Notes under the pieces: generated by a model | The model's database searches: none | What the model saw: only the letters and a program-made list of their open reading frames with translations | What the model was told of the DNA's origin: nothing | Source: CAVQDV01 sp963711375 | GTDB lineage: Bacteria > Pseudomonadota > Gammaproteobacteria > Coxiellales > Coxiellaceae | DNA length: 64,000 nt | Assembly (NCBI GenBank): GCA_963711375.1 | Contig: CAVQDV010000005.1 | Coordinates: forward strand, 2,294,001-2,358,000 | Direction: 5' to 3' | Shown here: positions 26,407-36,017 of the stretch, in pieces | Position numbering within the stretch: position 1 is the stretch's first letter | How the letters are laid out: each line of letters starts with the position of its first letter | Position numbers and translations under genes: made by a program

Positions 26407-27318
26407 ATGGAATTTTTTAAATCGAATACAAAAATCCCTTTCATGCGGCAGCGTTTAGCGGCCGCTATTTTTTCGGGAATTCTTTTTCTAGCCTCGGTAA
26501 TTTCCTTAGCAGTATATGGTTTGAATTATGGGCTCGATTTTACGGGTGGAACTCAAATGGAGGTGAGTTTTTCTCAATCGGTTAATGCGAATCAATTGCG
26601 AGATCAATTACAAGCGCATGGTTTTTCGAATGCCGTTGTACAGGCCTATACTGCAAAAGATTTATCGGTTCGTTTGCCTCAACCTAAGGATATGACGCTC
26701 GAGCAATTAAAGCAGAAATTAGTGGCGGCCATGCCTGGTGTGAAGGTGACTTCTTTGGAAACCATCGGGCCTCAAGTGAGTCAGCAATTAAAAACAAATG
26801 GGTTTTTAGCGATAGTTTTAGCCTTAATTGGAACTGGGGTTTATATTGCTTTTCGGTTTGATTTGCGGTTTGCAGCGGGTGCGGCGGTTGCGCTAATTCA
26901 CGATCCGATTATTATTTTGGGCGTTTTCGCTTTTTTCCAATTTGAATTTAATATGATTGTTTTAACCGCGGTGCTTACCGTTATTGGTTATTCGCTGAAT
27001 GATACGATCGTGGTTTACGATCGAGTTCGTGAGAATTTTCGCAAAATTCGAAAGGGATCTCCGAAAGAAATAATGGATTTATCGATTAATGAAACCTTAT
27101 CGCGAACGATTATGACCTCGGGTTTAACCTTGGTAGCGGTTATTTCGCTCTTTATTTATGGTGGTCAAACGATTCATGGATTTTCACTCGCGATGCTGAT
27201 TGGTATTGTGGTGGGTACGTATTCATCGATTTATGTAGCGGGATCGATGGCTATTGCTATTGGATTAGACAGAACCAGTATGCTTCCCGCACAAAAGCAA
27301 ATTGATGCTCTGCCTTAA
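26407..27318 (+). CDS. secF: Protein translocase subunit SecF
   Basis: A 303-aa partner of SecD. It has an N-terminal helix, YGLDFTGGTQMEV (D4-type motif), a periplasmic domain, then five helices with GYSLNDTIVVYDRVRENFR. AGGAAGAAAAATT precedes ATG. Its stop overlaps the convergent suhB stop by four bases. Confidence 0.96.
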   Translation: MEFFKSNTKIPFMRQRLAAAIFSGILFLASVISLAVYGLNYGLDFTGGTQMEVSFSQSVNANQLRDQLQAHGFSNAVVQAYTAKDLSVRLPQPKDMTLEQLKQKLVAAMPGVKVTSLETIGPQVSQQLKTNGFLAIVLALIGTGVYIAFRFDLRFAAGAAVALIHDPIIILGVFAFFQFEFNMIVLTAVLTVIGYSLNDTIVVYDRVRENFRKIRKGSPKEIMDLSINETLSRTIMTSGLTLVAVISLFIYGGQTIHGFSLAMLIGIVVGTYSSIYVAGSMAIAIGLDRTSMLPAQKQIDALP

Positions 27319-28100
27319 CCTCTCCCCTCATTTTTTATTGCATTTAATATTGGCTGGAAGATTTTTGGGGAGGCGGCTACTACTGAACCATTTTCGAGAT
27401 GGTGGTTTTTTCCAGCAAAATCGCTGATCATTCCGCCAGCTTCTTGAACGAGCAGGGCGCCTGCGGCGATATCCCAAATGCCGAGACCACTTTCCCAAAA
27501 GGCATCTAAGCGTCCAGCGGCAACATAGGCTAAATCCAAGGCGGCTGATCCGGCTCTTCTGATACCAGAGGATTGGGTAAGCAAAGCTTCATATACTTTT
27601 AAATAGGGTTTTACTTCAACATTGCCCCGCGCCGTAAATCCCGTTCCGATTAACGATTCACTTAGATTTTTAACTTTGCTGACCCGTAGGCGGGTATTAT
27701 TCAGATGCGCACCGCGACCATGAGCGGCGGTAAAAAGCTCATTGCGAAGAGGATCATAAATAAGGCCGATTTCGAGCAGATTTTTATACATCAAGGCAAT
27801 CGAAATGGAAAATTGGGGAAATCCATGAATGAAATTGGTGGTGCCGTCGATGGGGTCAATGATCCAACAATAATCATTGCCTCTCATACGGCCACTTTCT
27901 TCTGCTAAAATTTCGTGATCCGGATACGATTTTTGGATAGTGCGAATAATTTCGTCTTCGACAAGACGATCAATATCGGTGACGAAATCATTTTGACCCT
28001 TGGAAGATACCGTAATGCGATCTAAACGATCCACATGGCGAAGAATAATTTTTGCTGCATTGCGTGCTGCTTGCGTAGCAATAGTAAGCATAGGGTGCAT
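27315..28100 (-). CDS. suhB: Inositol-1-monophosphatase family protein (SuhB-like)
   Basis: A 261-aa Mg-dependent phosphatase; SuhB proteins also bind the ribosomal antitermination complex. The metal ligands appear in LAEESG (66-71) and DPIDGTTNF (82-90), with GIWDIAAGALLVQEAGG near residue 210. The start is ATG 28100 after GACGAGGCA. Its 3' end overlaps secF by four bases in convergent orientation. Confidence 0.92.
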   Translation of the reverse strand: MHPMLTIATQAARNAAKIILRHVDRLDRITVSSKGQNDFVTDIDRLVEDEIIRTIQKSYPDHEILAEESGRMRGNDYCWIIDPIDGTTNFIHGFPQFSISIALMYKNLLEIGLIYDPLRNELFTAAHGRGAHLNNTRLRVSKVKNLSESLIGTGFTARGNVEVKPYLKVYEALLTQSSGIRRAGSAALDLAYVAAGRLDAFWESGLGIWDIAAGALLVQEAGGMISDFAGKNHHLENGSVVAASPKIFQPILNAIKNEGRG

Positions 28101-28144
28101 AAATGCCTCGTCGGTGATGGTAAAGAGCAGGGCGCACTATAACA

Positions 28145-28960
28145 TCAGCCTTGGTCAAAATCCACCGCAAGCGGGTAGTGGTCCGAACCGCCGGCATGCA
28201 GCACTTGCACTCGAACAGCCTTTAAGTCTTTATTATAAAAAACATGATCAATTCGCCGCTTTACAGTAATGGGCCCAAATGTGCGATACCAGGTGTGAAA
28301 GCGTTTATTTTGTCGCATGGCATCCTTAAATCCCACTCGATGAAGATAGGCAACAGCAAAGCCTTTGTCACTTTCATTAAAGTCTCCTGCAATAATCGTG
28401 GGAAGGCCTGGTCGAATATATCTAAAAAAATGGGCAATTTCCTGAAGTCTTCGATTAGGCGCCTCAAAGGAGCTTATTTTTTTGATTCCATTAACAGCAT
28501 GTGGCAGATAAGTGGGCGTTAGATGTACGTTAATGACTTGAAAAATACCGTAGGGTGTTTTGATGAAATCCAACTGCGTGGGATACCAGCTAAATTGACT
28601 CGGAATTCTTAACTTTCGGGTAATCGGGAATTTAGACAGTATAGCTTTTCCCCCGCCATTGCCAGTTTGGAGATAATCCTGATAGGGATATTGGGCCCTC
28701 AAATTTTTTCGCAATGTTTTTTCCCAGTCTTCCGTCGTTTCTTGTAAAACAAGAATATCGGCGTTTAAGCGTTTGATGGCATGAATGGTTTTGCTTGGAT
28801 GAGATTTAAAATCGTCATCATGTCCCCAATTTATGTTATAAGTCACTACCCGCAACGCCGTTGAGGGATGATGATGTAAATTAGCAAGATGGATATTGGC
28901 GCCTCGTCCTTGGCAGCCGGCACAAATGAAGATCACGAGTAGCAATAATATCCGTTTCAT
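28145..28960 (-). CDS. Endonuclease/exonuclease/phosphatase-family exported protein, probable lipoprotein
   Basis: A 271-aa EEP-fold metallo-hydrolase. The signal peptide MKRILLLLVIFICAGC ends in a lipobox-like CAGC (position -3 is unusual), so lipid anchoring is probable, not certain. Catalytic motifs are VVTYNINWG, LVLQETTE, INVHLT, IIAGDFNESD, RRIDHVFY and GSDHYPLAVDF. Substrates in this fold range from DNA to phosphoinositides and sphingomyelin, and the periplasmic or surface location argues against DNA repair. A GTG directly before the chosen ATG, with better spacing to GGGAG, is an alternative start. Confidence 0.85.
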   Translation of the reverse strand: MKRILLLLVIFICAGCQGRGANIHLANLHHHPSTALRVVTYNINWGHDDDFKSHPSKTIHAIKRLNADILVLQETTEDWEKTLRKNLRAQYPYQDYLQTGNGGGKAILSKFPITRKLRIPSQFSWYPTQLDFIKTPYGIFQVINVHLTPTYLPHAVNGIKKISSFEAPNRRLQEIAHFFRYIRPGLPTIIAGDFNESDKGFAVAYLHRVGFKDAMRQNKRFHTWYRTFGPITVKRRIDHVFYNKDLKAVRVQVLHAGGSDHYPLAVDFDQG

Positions 28961-29030
28961 CACATTAATTCTCCCTTATGTTAGAATTATCGCATAAGCT
29001 AACACTCGGCACAAAACCTAGGGAGTTGGG

Positions 29031-29741
29031 ATGTCACTGGATCATATTCGAATTGTTTTAGTCAAAACCTCACATCCGGGGAATATCGGCGCCACCGCGC
29101 GCGCGATGAAAAATATGGGGCTCAAGCACCTTTATCTTGTCGAGCCTGAAAGTTTTCCACATGAAGAGGCCACAGCACGTTCTACAGGGGCTGCTGAAAT
29201 TTTAGAACGTGCTGTGGTAGTCTCGGATTTGATGAGCGCGATTGGTGATTGCACCTTGGTCTATGGCACCAGCGCAAGGGGAAGAACCTTGCCCTGGCCG
29301 CTCAGCACTCCAAAAGAATTCGCGCCAGAAGCTGTCAAAAATAATTTAGAAAAAATTGCTATTGTTTTTGGTCGTGAAAGTTCTGGACTTAATAATAAAG
29401 AATTAGCGCTTTGCCAAAAACATATTTGGATTCCAACCGTGGCTGAATTTAGTTCCCTTAATTTAGCACAAGCCGTACAAATAATTGCCTATGAGCTTTA
29501 TCAAGTGAATTTAGCTACATCGAATTTACAGTCTGCTTCGCGAATGTTGGCCACCAGCGCACAAGTGAGTGGCTTACTGAACCATTTTTTTTTAGAAATG
29601 ATGGAATCAGGTTTTATGGGTCCCATTCGAAATAATATGCTTAAAAAACGCATGCAACGTTTATTTACTCGGGCGCATCTGGAAGTAGAAGAAGTGAATA
29701 TTCTCCGTGGATTCTTATCAAGCCTTGAGAAAAAATCATGA
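29031..29741 (+). CDS. trmJ: tRNA (cytidine/uridine-32-2'-O)-methyltransferase
   Basis: A 236-aa SPOUT methyltransferase that modifies position 32 of the tRNA anticodon loop. IRIVLVKTSHPGNIGATARAM is the N-terminal signature (21 residues, 6-26). VFGRESSGL and IPTVAEFSSLNLAQAV form the knotted SAM site, and a C-terminal helical extension completes the dimer. Its stop overlaps the iscS start in the arrangement ATGA. In E. coli trmJ also lies just upstream of the isc genes. Confidence 0.93.
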   Translation: MSLDHIRIVLVKTSHPGNIGATARAMKNMGLKHLYLVEPESFPHEEATARSTGAAEILERAVVVSDLMSAIGDCTLVYGTSARGRTLPWPLSTPKEFAPEAVKNNLEKIAIVFGRESSGLNNKELALCQKHIWIPTVAEFSSLNLAQAVQIIAYELYQVNLATSNLQSASRMLATSAQVSGLLNHFFLEMMESGFMGPIRNNMLKKRMQRLFTRAHLEVEEVNILRGFLSSLEKKS

Positions 29742-30889
29742 AAAATATTTATCTTGATTACAATGCTACCACCCCCGTGGACCCTCGAGTGGCGAAAGTC
29801 ATGAGTGAATGCTTAACGATCGATGGCACCTTTGGCAATCCTGCTTCAATTGGACATCGTTTTGGATGGGACGCGGCAGAAAAAGTGGAGCATGCCCGGA
29901 CGCAAGTCGCCGATTTAATCAATGCCGACCCACGAGAAATTGTGTTTACTTCTGGAGCTACAGAATCGAATAATTTGGCATTAAAAGGCGCGGCTTTTAT
30001 GTATCACCGCAAGGGCAAGCACATTATTACGATGGCCACGGAACACAGGGCGATTTTAGACCCCTGTGATTTTTTAGATTCACAAGGTTTTAGCACCACG
30101 TTTATTAATCCAAAACCCAATGGTCTTCTGGATTTTCAATTGCTCGTAAATTCAATTCGTTCCGATACGATTATTGTTAGCATAATGCATGTAAATAATG
30201 AAACGGGTGTGATACAAGATATTGCCAAAATTGGCGAGTTTTTATCGAATAAAGGCATTATTTTTCACGTGGATGATGCGCAAGGGGTTGGCAAATTACC
30301 GGTGGATGTGAAAAAAATAAAATGTTCTACGCTTTCTATTTCTGCTCATAAAATGTATGGACCAAAAGGCGTGGGAGCTTTGTATGTTCGTCGTTCTCCC
30401 CGCGTACGCTTGCAGCCACAAATGCATGGGGGCGGGCATGAGCGGGGTTTACGTTCGGGGACTTTGGCCACGCATCAAATAGTGGGTTTTGGTGCGGCAG
30501 CTGAATTGCTGCGATTTGAAATGACGGAAAATGAGCAGCATATTCGAAACTTAGGAAGCAAATTTTTGCAAGGACTTCGCCAAATACCGGGGCTTATTTT
30601 TGAGGGCGATCTGGTAGAACGTTTACCCAATTGCTTTAATTTTAGAATAGATGATATTGATCGAGAATTATTACTGCTAAAAATGGGAAATTTTGCTGTT
30701 GCTACGGGGTCTGCCTGCAATTCGGCCAATCCAGAACCTTCTCACGTATTGCTAGCCATGGGTTTAACTCGTGAACAAGCCAACCATGCCATGCGCTTTA
30801 GTATTGGAAAATTCACGACAGAGCTGGATATTGATGAAACCTTAAAATCTCTTACAGAAGCCGTGAATTATCTTCGCAGGCAGCTATAA
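29738..30889 (+). CDS. iscS: Cysteine desulfurase (IscS/NifS-type)
   Basis: A PLP enzyme that releases sulfur from cysteine for Fe-S clusters and tRNA thiolation. The 383-aa protein begins YLDYNATTPVDPRV. Key residues are His103 (ATEHRA), the PLP-binding Lys205 (SAHKMYGPKG) and the persulfide Cys327 in GSACNSANPEPS, on the long mobile loop of group I enzymes. It is about 20 residues shorter than E. coli IscS at the C-terminus, where IscU docks. No iscR, iscU or iscA follows; kup comes next. It may serve mnmA or act as a general desulfurase. Confidence 0.9.
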   Translation: MKNIYLDYNATTPVDPRVAKVMSECLTIDGTFGNPASIGHRFGWDAAEKVEHARTQVADLINADPREIVFTSGATESNNLALKGAAFMYHRKGKHIITMATEHRAILDPCDFLDSQGFSTTFINPKPNGLLDFQLLVNSIRSDTIIVSIMHVNNETGVIQDIAKIGEFLSNKGIIFHVDDAQGVGKLPVDVKKIKCSTLSISAHKMYGPKGVGALYVRRSPRVRLQPQMHGGGHERGLRSGTLATHQIVGFGAAAELLRFEMTENEQHIRNLGSKFLQGLRQIPGLIFEGDLVERLPNCFNFRIDDIDRELLLLKMGNFAVATGSACNSANPEPSHVLLAMGLTREQANHAMRFSIGKFTTELDIDETLKSLTEAVNYLRRQL

Positions 30890-30949
30890 TACGGATATCG
30901 CTAGGCTTAGTATCAAGGTATAATGAGCTTTGTTCGAGAAAGGAATCGC

Positions 30950-32839
30950 ATGAAAGAACAAACACCAGCCCAGAAAAGTTTTTTGCCCATGTCCTTGGCG
31001 GCTTTAGGCGTGGTTTATGGGGATATTGGGACCAGTCCCTTGTATGCCATGCGGGAATCTTTGCATGGGCTTGACATGAATTTACTCAATATTCTTGGCA
31101 TTCTGTCTCTTATTTTTTGGTCTCTTGTGTTAATTATTTCTGTTAAATATCTCTTAGTCGTTTTCCGCGCAGACAACGATGGCGAAGGTGGCATTCTGGC
31201 ATTATTAGCATTATTTAAGCGGGTGGGCGGAAATGCCTATAAATTATTTTTTGTTATTGGCATTTTTGGTGGTGGCTTAATGCTGGGTGATGGAATGTTG
31301 ACGCCTGCGATTTCGGTCCTTAGTGCCATTGAAGGGCTTGATGCCGTTTCACCCATGGCGGCTCATTTTATCATTCCCGCGGCCTGCATCATTTTATTTT
31401 TTTTATTTTTATTTCAATCCTACGGAACGGCAAAAATAGGCTACTCTTTTGGTCCCATTATTTTAGTCTGGTTTTGCACCATCGGTATTTTGGGTGCGCA
31501 CCAAATTCTGTTAAATCCTGAAGTCTTAAGAGCCGTTAATCCGCTCTATGCTGTCGATTTTTTTTATCGTACTGGTTGGGTAGGCTATGCTTTGCTGGGC
31601 GGAATATTTCTGGCGGTTACCGGTGGAGAGGCGCTTTATGCTGATCTAGGCCATTTCGGAAAAAATCCGATTCGCATGGGCTGGTATTGCATTGCGCTCC
31701 CAGGCTTGCTCTTGAATTATTTTGGGCAGGGCGCTTTTTTATTAGATCATCCACAAGCGATTCATAATCCTTTTTATGCTATAACTCCAGCCGGCTTTAC
31801 CATCCCCTTAGTAATTCTGGCCACTCTCGCCACGGTGATTGCTTCTCAAGCAGTGATATCGGCGACATTTTCTCTTACAAAACAAGCCGTATTATTAGGC
31901 TTATATCCCCATTTACCCATCGTGCAAACCTCTGCCTCTGAACGTGGTCAAGTTTATGTCCCACAAATGAATTTTATTCTAGCCATCGGCACATTTGTAT
32001 TGATTCTTATTTTTAAAAATTCAAGCGCTCTCACGCATGCATATGGAATCGCCGTTAATTTTGTCATGATCCTAGTAACGCTAATGGTGATTTACACGGC
32101 GCGTAATATTTGGCATTGGAATTTGGCCAAAATGCTTCTGGTGTTTCCGATTTTTTTGACGATTGATATAGCCTTTTTAGGAGCCAATTTACAAAAAGTC
32201 GTTACCGGTGGCTGGATGCCACTTTCTTTTGCGTTGGCCTGTGCCTTCATTGTTTACACCTGGACCTCTGGGATGAAATATTTACGAGAATCTTACTACA
32301 CCAAAAAAGAAGATTTAAGTAAGGTGATCAAACAGCTTAATTATAAAAGTCTCAATCACCTTAAGCAGACCACCGCTATTTTTATCACCGATATTTATGA
32401 TCAAAGTGGTGGGAGTTTCCTGCATTTTTTAAAGCTGAGTCGTGCGGTTCCAGAGCATATTTTAATTCTAAGTTATTCCGTTGGAAATAGCCCACATGTG
32501 GCCTTAACGGATCGCTTCCAATCGGCTTGCTTAGGCGAAAATATCTTTCAAGTTACGTTGCATTATGGCTTTATGGATTTCATCGATATTCCAAAAGCCC
32601 TGCAATATGCCAGTAAAAATAGTATTTTTTCTTTTCCTATTAATGTGGATTCGGCTACGTATTTCGTGGAAATTCCAAATGTCATGGCCTCGCGCCTTAA
32701 AAAACGTACGATCATCACCTATTGGCAAGAAAAATTATTTGCGTTTTTAATGCGGAATTATTCAGCGAATTTGGATATTGAGTTTTATCATTTGCCCTAT
32801 AACCGTACCATGGCCATAGGTACTTATTGCATAATATAA
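30950..32839 (+). CDS. kup: Low-affinity potassium transporter Kup
   Basis: A 629-aa K+:H+ symporter of the inner membrane with about 12 helices in the first 430 residues and a cytoplasmic C-terminal domain. LAALGVVYGDIGTSPLYA is the family hallmark, followed by GDGMLTPAISVLSAIEG and GGEALYADLGHFG. ATG 30950 follows AAAGGAATCGC. An upstream in-frame ATG at 30923 lacks a ribosome site. Confidence 0.95.
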   Translation: MKEQTPAQKSFLPMSLAALGVVYGDIGTSPLYAMRESLHGLDMNLLNILGILSLIFWSLVLIISVKYLLVVFRADNDGEGGILALLALFKRVGGNAYKLFFVIGIFGGGLMLGDGMLTPAISVLSAIEGLDAVSPMAAHFIIPAACIILFFLFLFQSYGTAKIGYSFGPIILVWFCTIGILGAHQILLNPEVLRAVNPLYAVDFFYRTGWVGYALLGGIFLAVTGGEALYADLGHFGKNPIRMGWYCIALPGLLLNYFGQGAFLLDHPQAIHNPFYAITPAGFTIPLVILATLATVIASQAVISATFSLTKQAVLLGLYPHLPIVQTSASERGQVYVPQMNFILAIGTFVLILIFKNSSALTHAYGIAVNFVMILVTLMVIYTARNIWHWNLAKMLLVFPIFLTIDIAFLGANLQKVVTGGWMPLSFALACAFIVYTWTSGMKYLRESYYTKKEDLSKVIKQLNYKSLNHLKQTTAIFITDIYDQSGGSFLHFLKLSRAVPEHILILSYSVGNSPHVALTDRFQSACLGENIFQVTLHYGFMDFIDIPKALQYASKNSIFSFPINVDSATYFVEIPNVMASRLKKRTIITYWQEKLFAFLMRNYSANLDIEFYHLPYNRTMAIGTYCII

Positions 32840-32856
32840 CACCCCGAGTGGTATTC

Positions 32857-33150
32857 TTAATCGAACAATTTCTGCAGTCGATTTAATTCCGTTTCTAATT
32901 GATCAATTTTTTCGAGCAATTCTACCGCGAGGGCTATGCCTTGTGTGTTTATTTCCAAATCTCGGTGCAAATTTGCGGCAATTCTCGCGCGGCGTAAATT
33001 TTGCTCATCAAAGCGCCATTCTTCACGAGTTTTTCCTTCTGGAAATAATAAGTGCAATTCAATTAATTCGATGACGACATCATCGCTTAAACGAAAAGTG
33101 CTGCATAATTCTTCAAAGCTAAGGGTAATTATTAAAGAGGAATTTGCCAT
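32857..33150 (-). CDS. cbpM: Chaperone modulatory protein CbpM
   Basis: A 97-aa MerR-like helix-turn-helix protein (LSFEELCSTFRLSDDVVIELIELHLL, then RRARIAANLHRDLEIN) with a C-terminal coiled helix. CbpM binds and inhibits the co-chaperone CbpA. It starts one base after the cbpA stop, matching the known cbpA-cbpM operon. Confidence 0.88.
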   Translation of the reverse strand: MANSSLIITLSFEELCSTFRLSDDVVIELIELHLLFPEGKTREEWRFDEQNLRRARIAANLHRDLEINTQGIALAVELLEKIDQLETELNRLQKLFD

Positions 33151-33151
33151 A

Positions 33152-34096
33152 TTATCGTCTCGCCATTAATTCTTCACGGGGATTAAAACGCATGCTCTCG
33201 GCCATCTTTTGATAAAGCTGTTTTTCGGCCTCATTTTTCGGTTTAGGAACATAAACCTTAAGCAGCACAAATTGATCGCCCGCCGGATTTCCTGGCAAAC
33301 CACGGCCTTTTAAACGCAATTTTTGCCCGGTTTGCGAGCCCTCTGGAATGGTTAAATCCACCATTCCCCCTAAAGTAGGTGTCGAAATTTTAGAGCCTAA
33401 AGCAGCCTCCCAGGGCGTAAGCGGCAAACTTAAATAAATATTTTTACCTTCCACGGTAAAAAAAGGATCTTCCACCAGGGCAATTTCAATATATAAATCG
33501 CCATTCGGTCCGCCACCAAAACCTGGGCTGCCTTGCCCGGAAAGACGAATAGTTTGGCCCGTCGTAATTCCAGCTGGAATTTTCACTTTAATATTTTTAA
33601 TTTTATTTTCTAGGGCTCCAGTTTGCGGATTAAGTTCTGCCTGCTGAAGTTGCACCATTTTTTCAGAGCCATGATAGGAATCGCCTAAGGAAATTTGCAA
33701 ACGACTATGCTGATCTTGCCCGCGTTGCTTAAATCCGGACGCCCCAGCACCCGCCGCACCACGTCCAAACAAATCGCGGAAAAAATCACTAAACCCTCCG
33801 CCCTCGAAATCATTAAATTGAGGCCCTTGAGTTTCTTGATATTCCCAATTTGGAGGCGGCTGAAATCCTTGGCCCGATTTCCAATTGGCACCGAGCTGAT
33901 CATAAGCCTTGCGTTTTTCCGGGTCTTTTAAGACCTCATAGGCTTCCTGAAGGTCTTTAAACTTTTCTTCCGCGTTCGACTCCTTGCTAACATCGGGATG
34001 AAATTTGCGCGCCAATTTCCGATAACTTTTTTTAATGTCATCGGCATTCGCCTCCCGCGGAACCCCTAAAATTTTGTAATAGTCTTTGTATTCCAT
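33152..34096 (-). CDS. cbpA: DnaJ-class co-chaperone / curved-DNA-binding protein CbpA
   Basis: A 314-aa DnaJ homologue. The J domain (YKDYYKILGVPREA...KLARKFHPDVSKE, with HPD at about 34-36) is followed by a Gly/Phe-rich linker and the C-terminal substrate-binding domains (KIPAGITTGQ, RLSGQGSPGFGG, DLTIPEGSQTGQKLRLKGRG). There is no zinc-finger region, which identifies CbpA rather than DnaJ. It begins four bases after the stop of the RasGAP-like gene and lacks its own Shine-Dalgarno, so it is probably co-transcribed with it. Confidence 0.93.
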   Translation of the reverse strand: MEYKDYYKILGVPREANADDIKKSYRKLARKFHPDVSKESNAEEKFKDLQEAYEVLKDPEKRKAYDQLGANWKSGQGFQPPPNWEYQETQGPQFNDFEGGGFSDFFRDLFGRGAAGAGASGFKQRGQDQHSRLQISLGDSYHGSEKMVQLQQAELNPQTGALENKIKNIKVKIPAGITTGQTIRLSGQGSPGFGGGPNGDLYIEIALVEDPFFTVEGKNIYLSLPLTPWEAALGSKISTPTLGGMVDLTIPEGSQTGQKLRLKGRGLPGNPAGDQFVLLKVYVPKPKNEAEKQLYQKMAESMRFNPREELMARR

Positions 34097-34100
34097 ATGA

Positions 34101-35918
34101 TTATTCTAGAGTATTGCCGGGTATTTCAGAAGCCTCGCTCTCATCAGCTCCTTGTGGAACTTTATCACTTTCATAATCAGTGCCTGGCCCAAACATTCTA
34201 ATTTTATCATAATCGTGACTTGGGGGAGGAGCATCCTCACTTTTTGGAGCCTTGCAGAAAAGAATAAAGCGGATAACAACACACAAGGTTAGAATCGCTA
34301 CGGGTATTGAAGCAATTCCAGAGGTGAACATTGGGCCCATAGCGACCCAAAAATTAGTTCGAGGTACATCCCACCAATTTATCAAATTATCTGAGTTCAC
34401 ACAAACAGGTAAAGCTACACCAGCAGCGCCACCGATTGGGTAGACTATTTTCTCCCAGGTTTTGAAAGCGTAATTTCGAGTATTCTCTTGCCTCGGCGAG
34501 ACTAAAGGAGCCTCGGAATCGTCTCTCGGCGTTTCTCCAAAACTTGATTTAGGAATTTCCACTATAGTCTCAACCTCTTTTGGAACATCCTTTTCAGAAT
34601 TTTGCGTATTAAGCATTGTTCTGGCTGTATCTGGATCTAAAATAGGTATAACCCCATTAATATTTTCATCAGGGTCCACTAGGTGTAGAAGAGGGGAGTG
34701 TTGTCCTCCTGAATTTTTGTCTGAAGGCAAATACTTGGGATGCTCGGTTTCGACAGCAATTTTAAGCACAAAGTCGTTTAATTCGGAGTCACCGCTGGTT
34801 GCCATTTTTTGGAGCATAGGGGTAGCGAGCTTCAACGCGTGTTTTTGCAAGGGGTTTAGTCTCTGGTCCTCATCGAGTGTAAGTCGAGTAAAGGCTTGCA
34901 TAGCAAGTTTAAGGAGAAATAGGCCTAATAATTGCTCTGGGATGGCATTAATTTTTTTAATATCATTGGCAAATTCGCCAGTATCGTCTTGAATTATTTC
35001 TTCGATTTTTGCCTGAATAGCCCCTTCTCTTTTGGCTGTCTCAATATTATCTGCGATATTAGAGTGAAGCTCTTCTTTCTCTTTATTTATGGGCATTTTT
35101 TTTTCGATTTTAACCCAAATTTGTTTTTTGATGTTTTCACGAATTTCCCTTGCTCTAGTCTCTAGAAACATTCTTGATTCGAAAAGTAGTGTTTTAAGAG
35201 CAGGAGGAACATCCTTCTCCAATTGTAAAATACAGTTTTTCATAGGGTAAACGAAATTCATTCTAAAATTTTCTATTTCGTTTACGACTGCTTCATTTTT
35301 TGCATCCGCCTGTTTTTTTTCAGAAATCATCTTAGCAAGCTCTGATAATTGATCTTCAGTATAGAAATCCGTAATATTTTTTACATTGGGCAATTCTACA
35401 ATAGAATTCATTAATTTTTCTAAAAAGGGCTCTCCCATTTTATCGATAAATTGTCCAACCACTCGGGTATAAAATTCACTGCCTCGGCAAAAGCCTGGCC
35501 CACCTTCTGGGTGAAATATTTTTTCATCCTGCATTAAGAGAAGAATGAGAGAAATAACATGGTCGGTGGTGAGTGCGCCACATGCAGAAGCAATGATATG
35601 ATCTTTTACTTCGGTATTAGCATGTTTTCGGTTTAGAGCTAGCAGTATTTCAGCAAAATCAGCCAGGTTAGCTGAAACTCCATCCGTTTTATTGGTACAG
35701 ACGTAGGCAAGCGCCATGACCCCTCTTGCTGATACAGAGACTTTAGCCCCTTTTGCATTTTGGACTGTTGCCGTTTTTTTTAAAAAGGTCTGGTCTGTCC
35801 AAAAGGGTAACTTGAGTAATTCAGCGATAATATTGCAGTGTTCTGCAGGATCTTTACGATTTTTTTTATCTAGTATTATGGTTGATTTGGGAAGTGATTC
35901 AAAGAGACTTGGTCGCAT
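34101..35918 (-). CDS. RasGAP-like domain protein with C-terminal membrane segments
   Basis: A 605-aa protein. Residues about 85-375 resemble the eukaryotic RasGAP catalytic domain. GFCRGSEFYTRVVGQFIDK (142-160) matches the arginine-finger motif (LFRxxSLASxxMxxFxK), with Arg145 as the candidate finger. GEPFLEKLMNSIVEL matches the helix after it, VPPALKTLLFESR (237-249) the FPPELRxIFxxLR element, and LLGLFLLKLAMQAF (330-343) the GxFLFLRFxxPAI (FLR) motif, with Lys for the FLR Arg. NPLQKHALKLATPMLQKMA (355-373) corresponds to the helix that follows. About 75 extra charged residues (250-325) separate the two halves. Two hydrophobic stretches lie at about 485-550, then an acidic tail. ATG follows TGGAGGATAC. 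Family placement is by eye. Confidence 0.6.
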   Translation of the reverse strand: MRPSLFESLPKSTIILDKKNRKDPAEHCNIIAELLKLPFWTDQTFLKKTATVQNAKGAKVSVSARGVMALAYVCTNKTDGVSANLADFAEILLALNRKHANTEVKDHIIASACGALTTDHVISLILLLMQDEKIFHPEGGPGFCRGSEFYTRVVGQFIDKMGEPFLEKLMNSIVELPNVKNITDFYTEDQLSELAKMISEKKQADAKNEAVVNEIENFRMNFVYPMKNCILQLEKDVPPALKTLLFESRMFLETRAREIRENIKKQIWVKIEKKMPINKEKEELHSNIADNIETAKREGAIQAKIEEIIQDDTGEFANDIKKINAIPEQLLGLFLLKLAMQAFTRLTLDEDQRLNPLQKHALKLATPMLQKMATSGDSELNDFVLKIAVETEHPKYLPSDKNSGGQHSPLLHLVDPDENINGVIPILDPDTARTMLNTQNSEKDVPKEVETIVEIPKSSFGETPRDDSEAPLVSPRQENTRNYAFKTWEKIVYPIGGAAGVALPVCVNSDNLINWWDVPRTNFWVAMGPMFTSGIASIPVAILTLCVVIRFILFCKAPKSEDAPPPSHDYDKIRMFGPGTDYESDKVPQGADESEASEIPGNTLE

Positions 35919-36017
35919 GTATCCTCCAAAAGTATGCGTTCATTGAAATCCTGAAAGGTATATTATCAGTTTTCTTGATTCACACAATACTCACTTTGAA
36001 TAAAAGTCTGAGGATTA

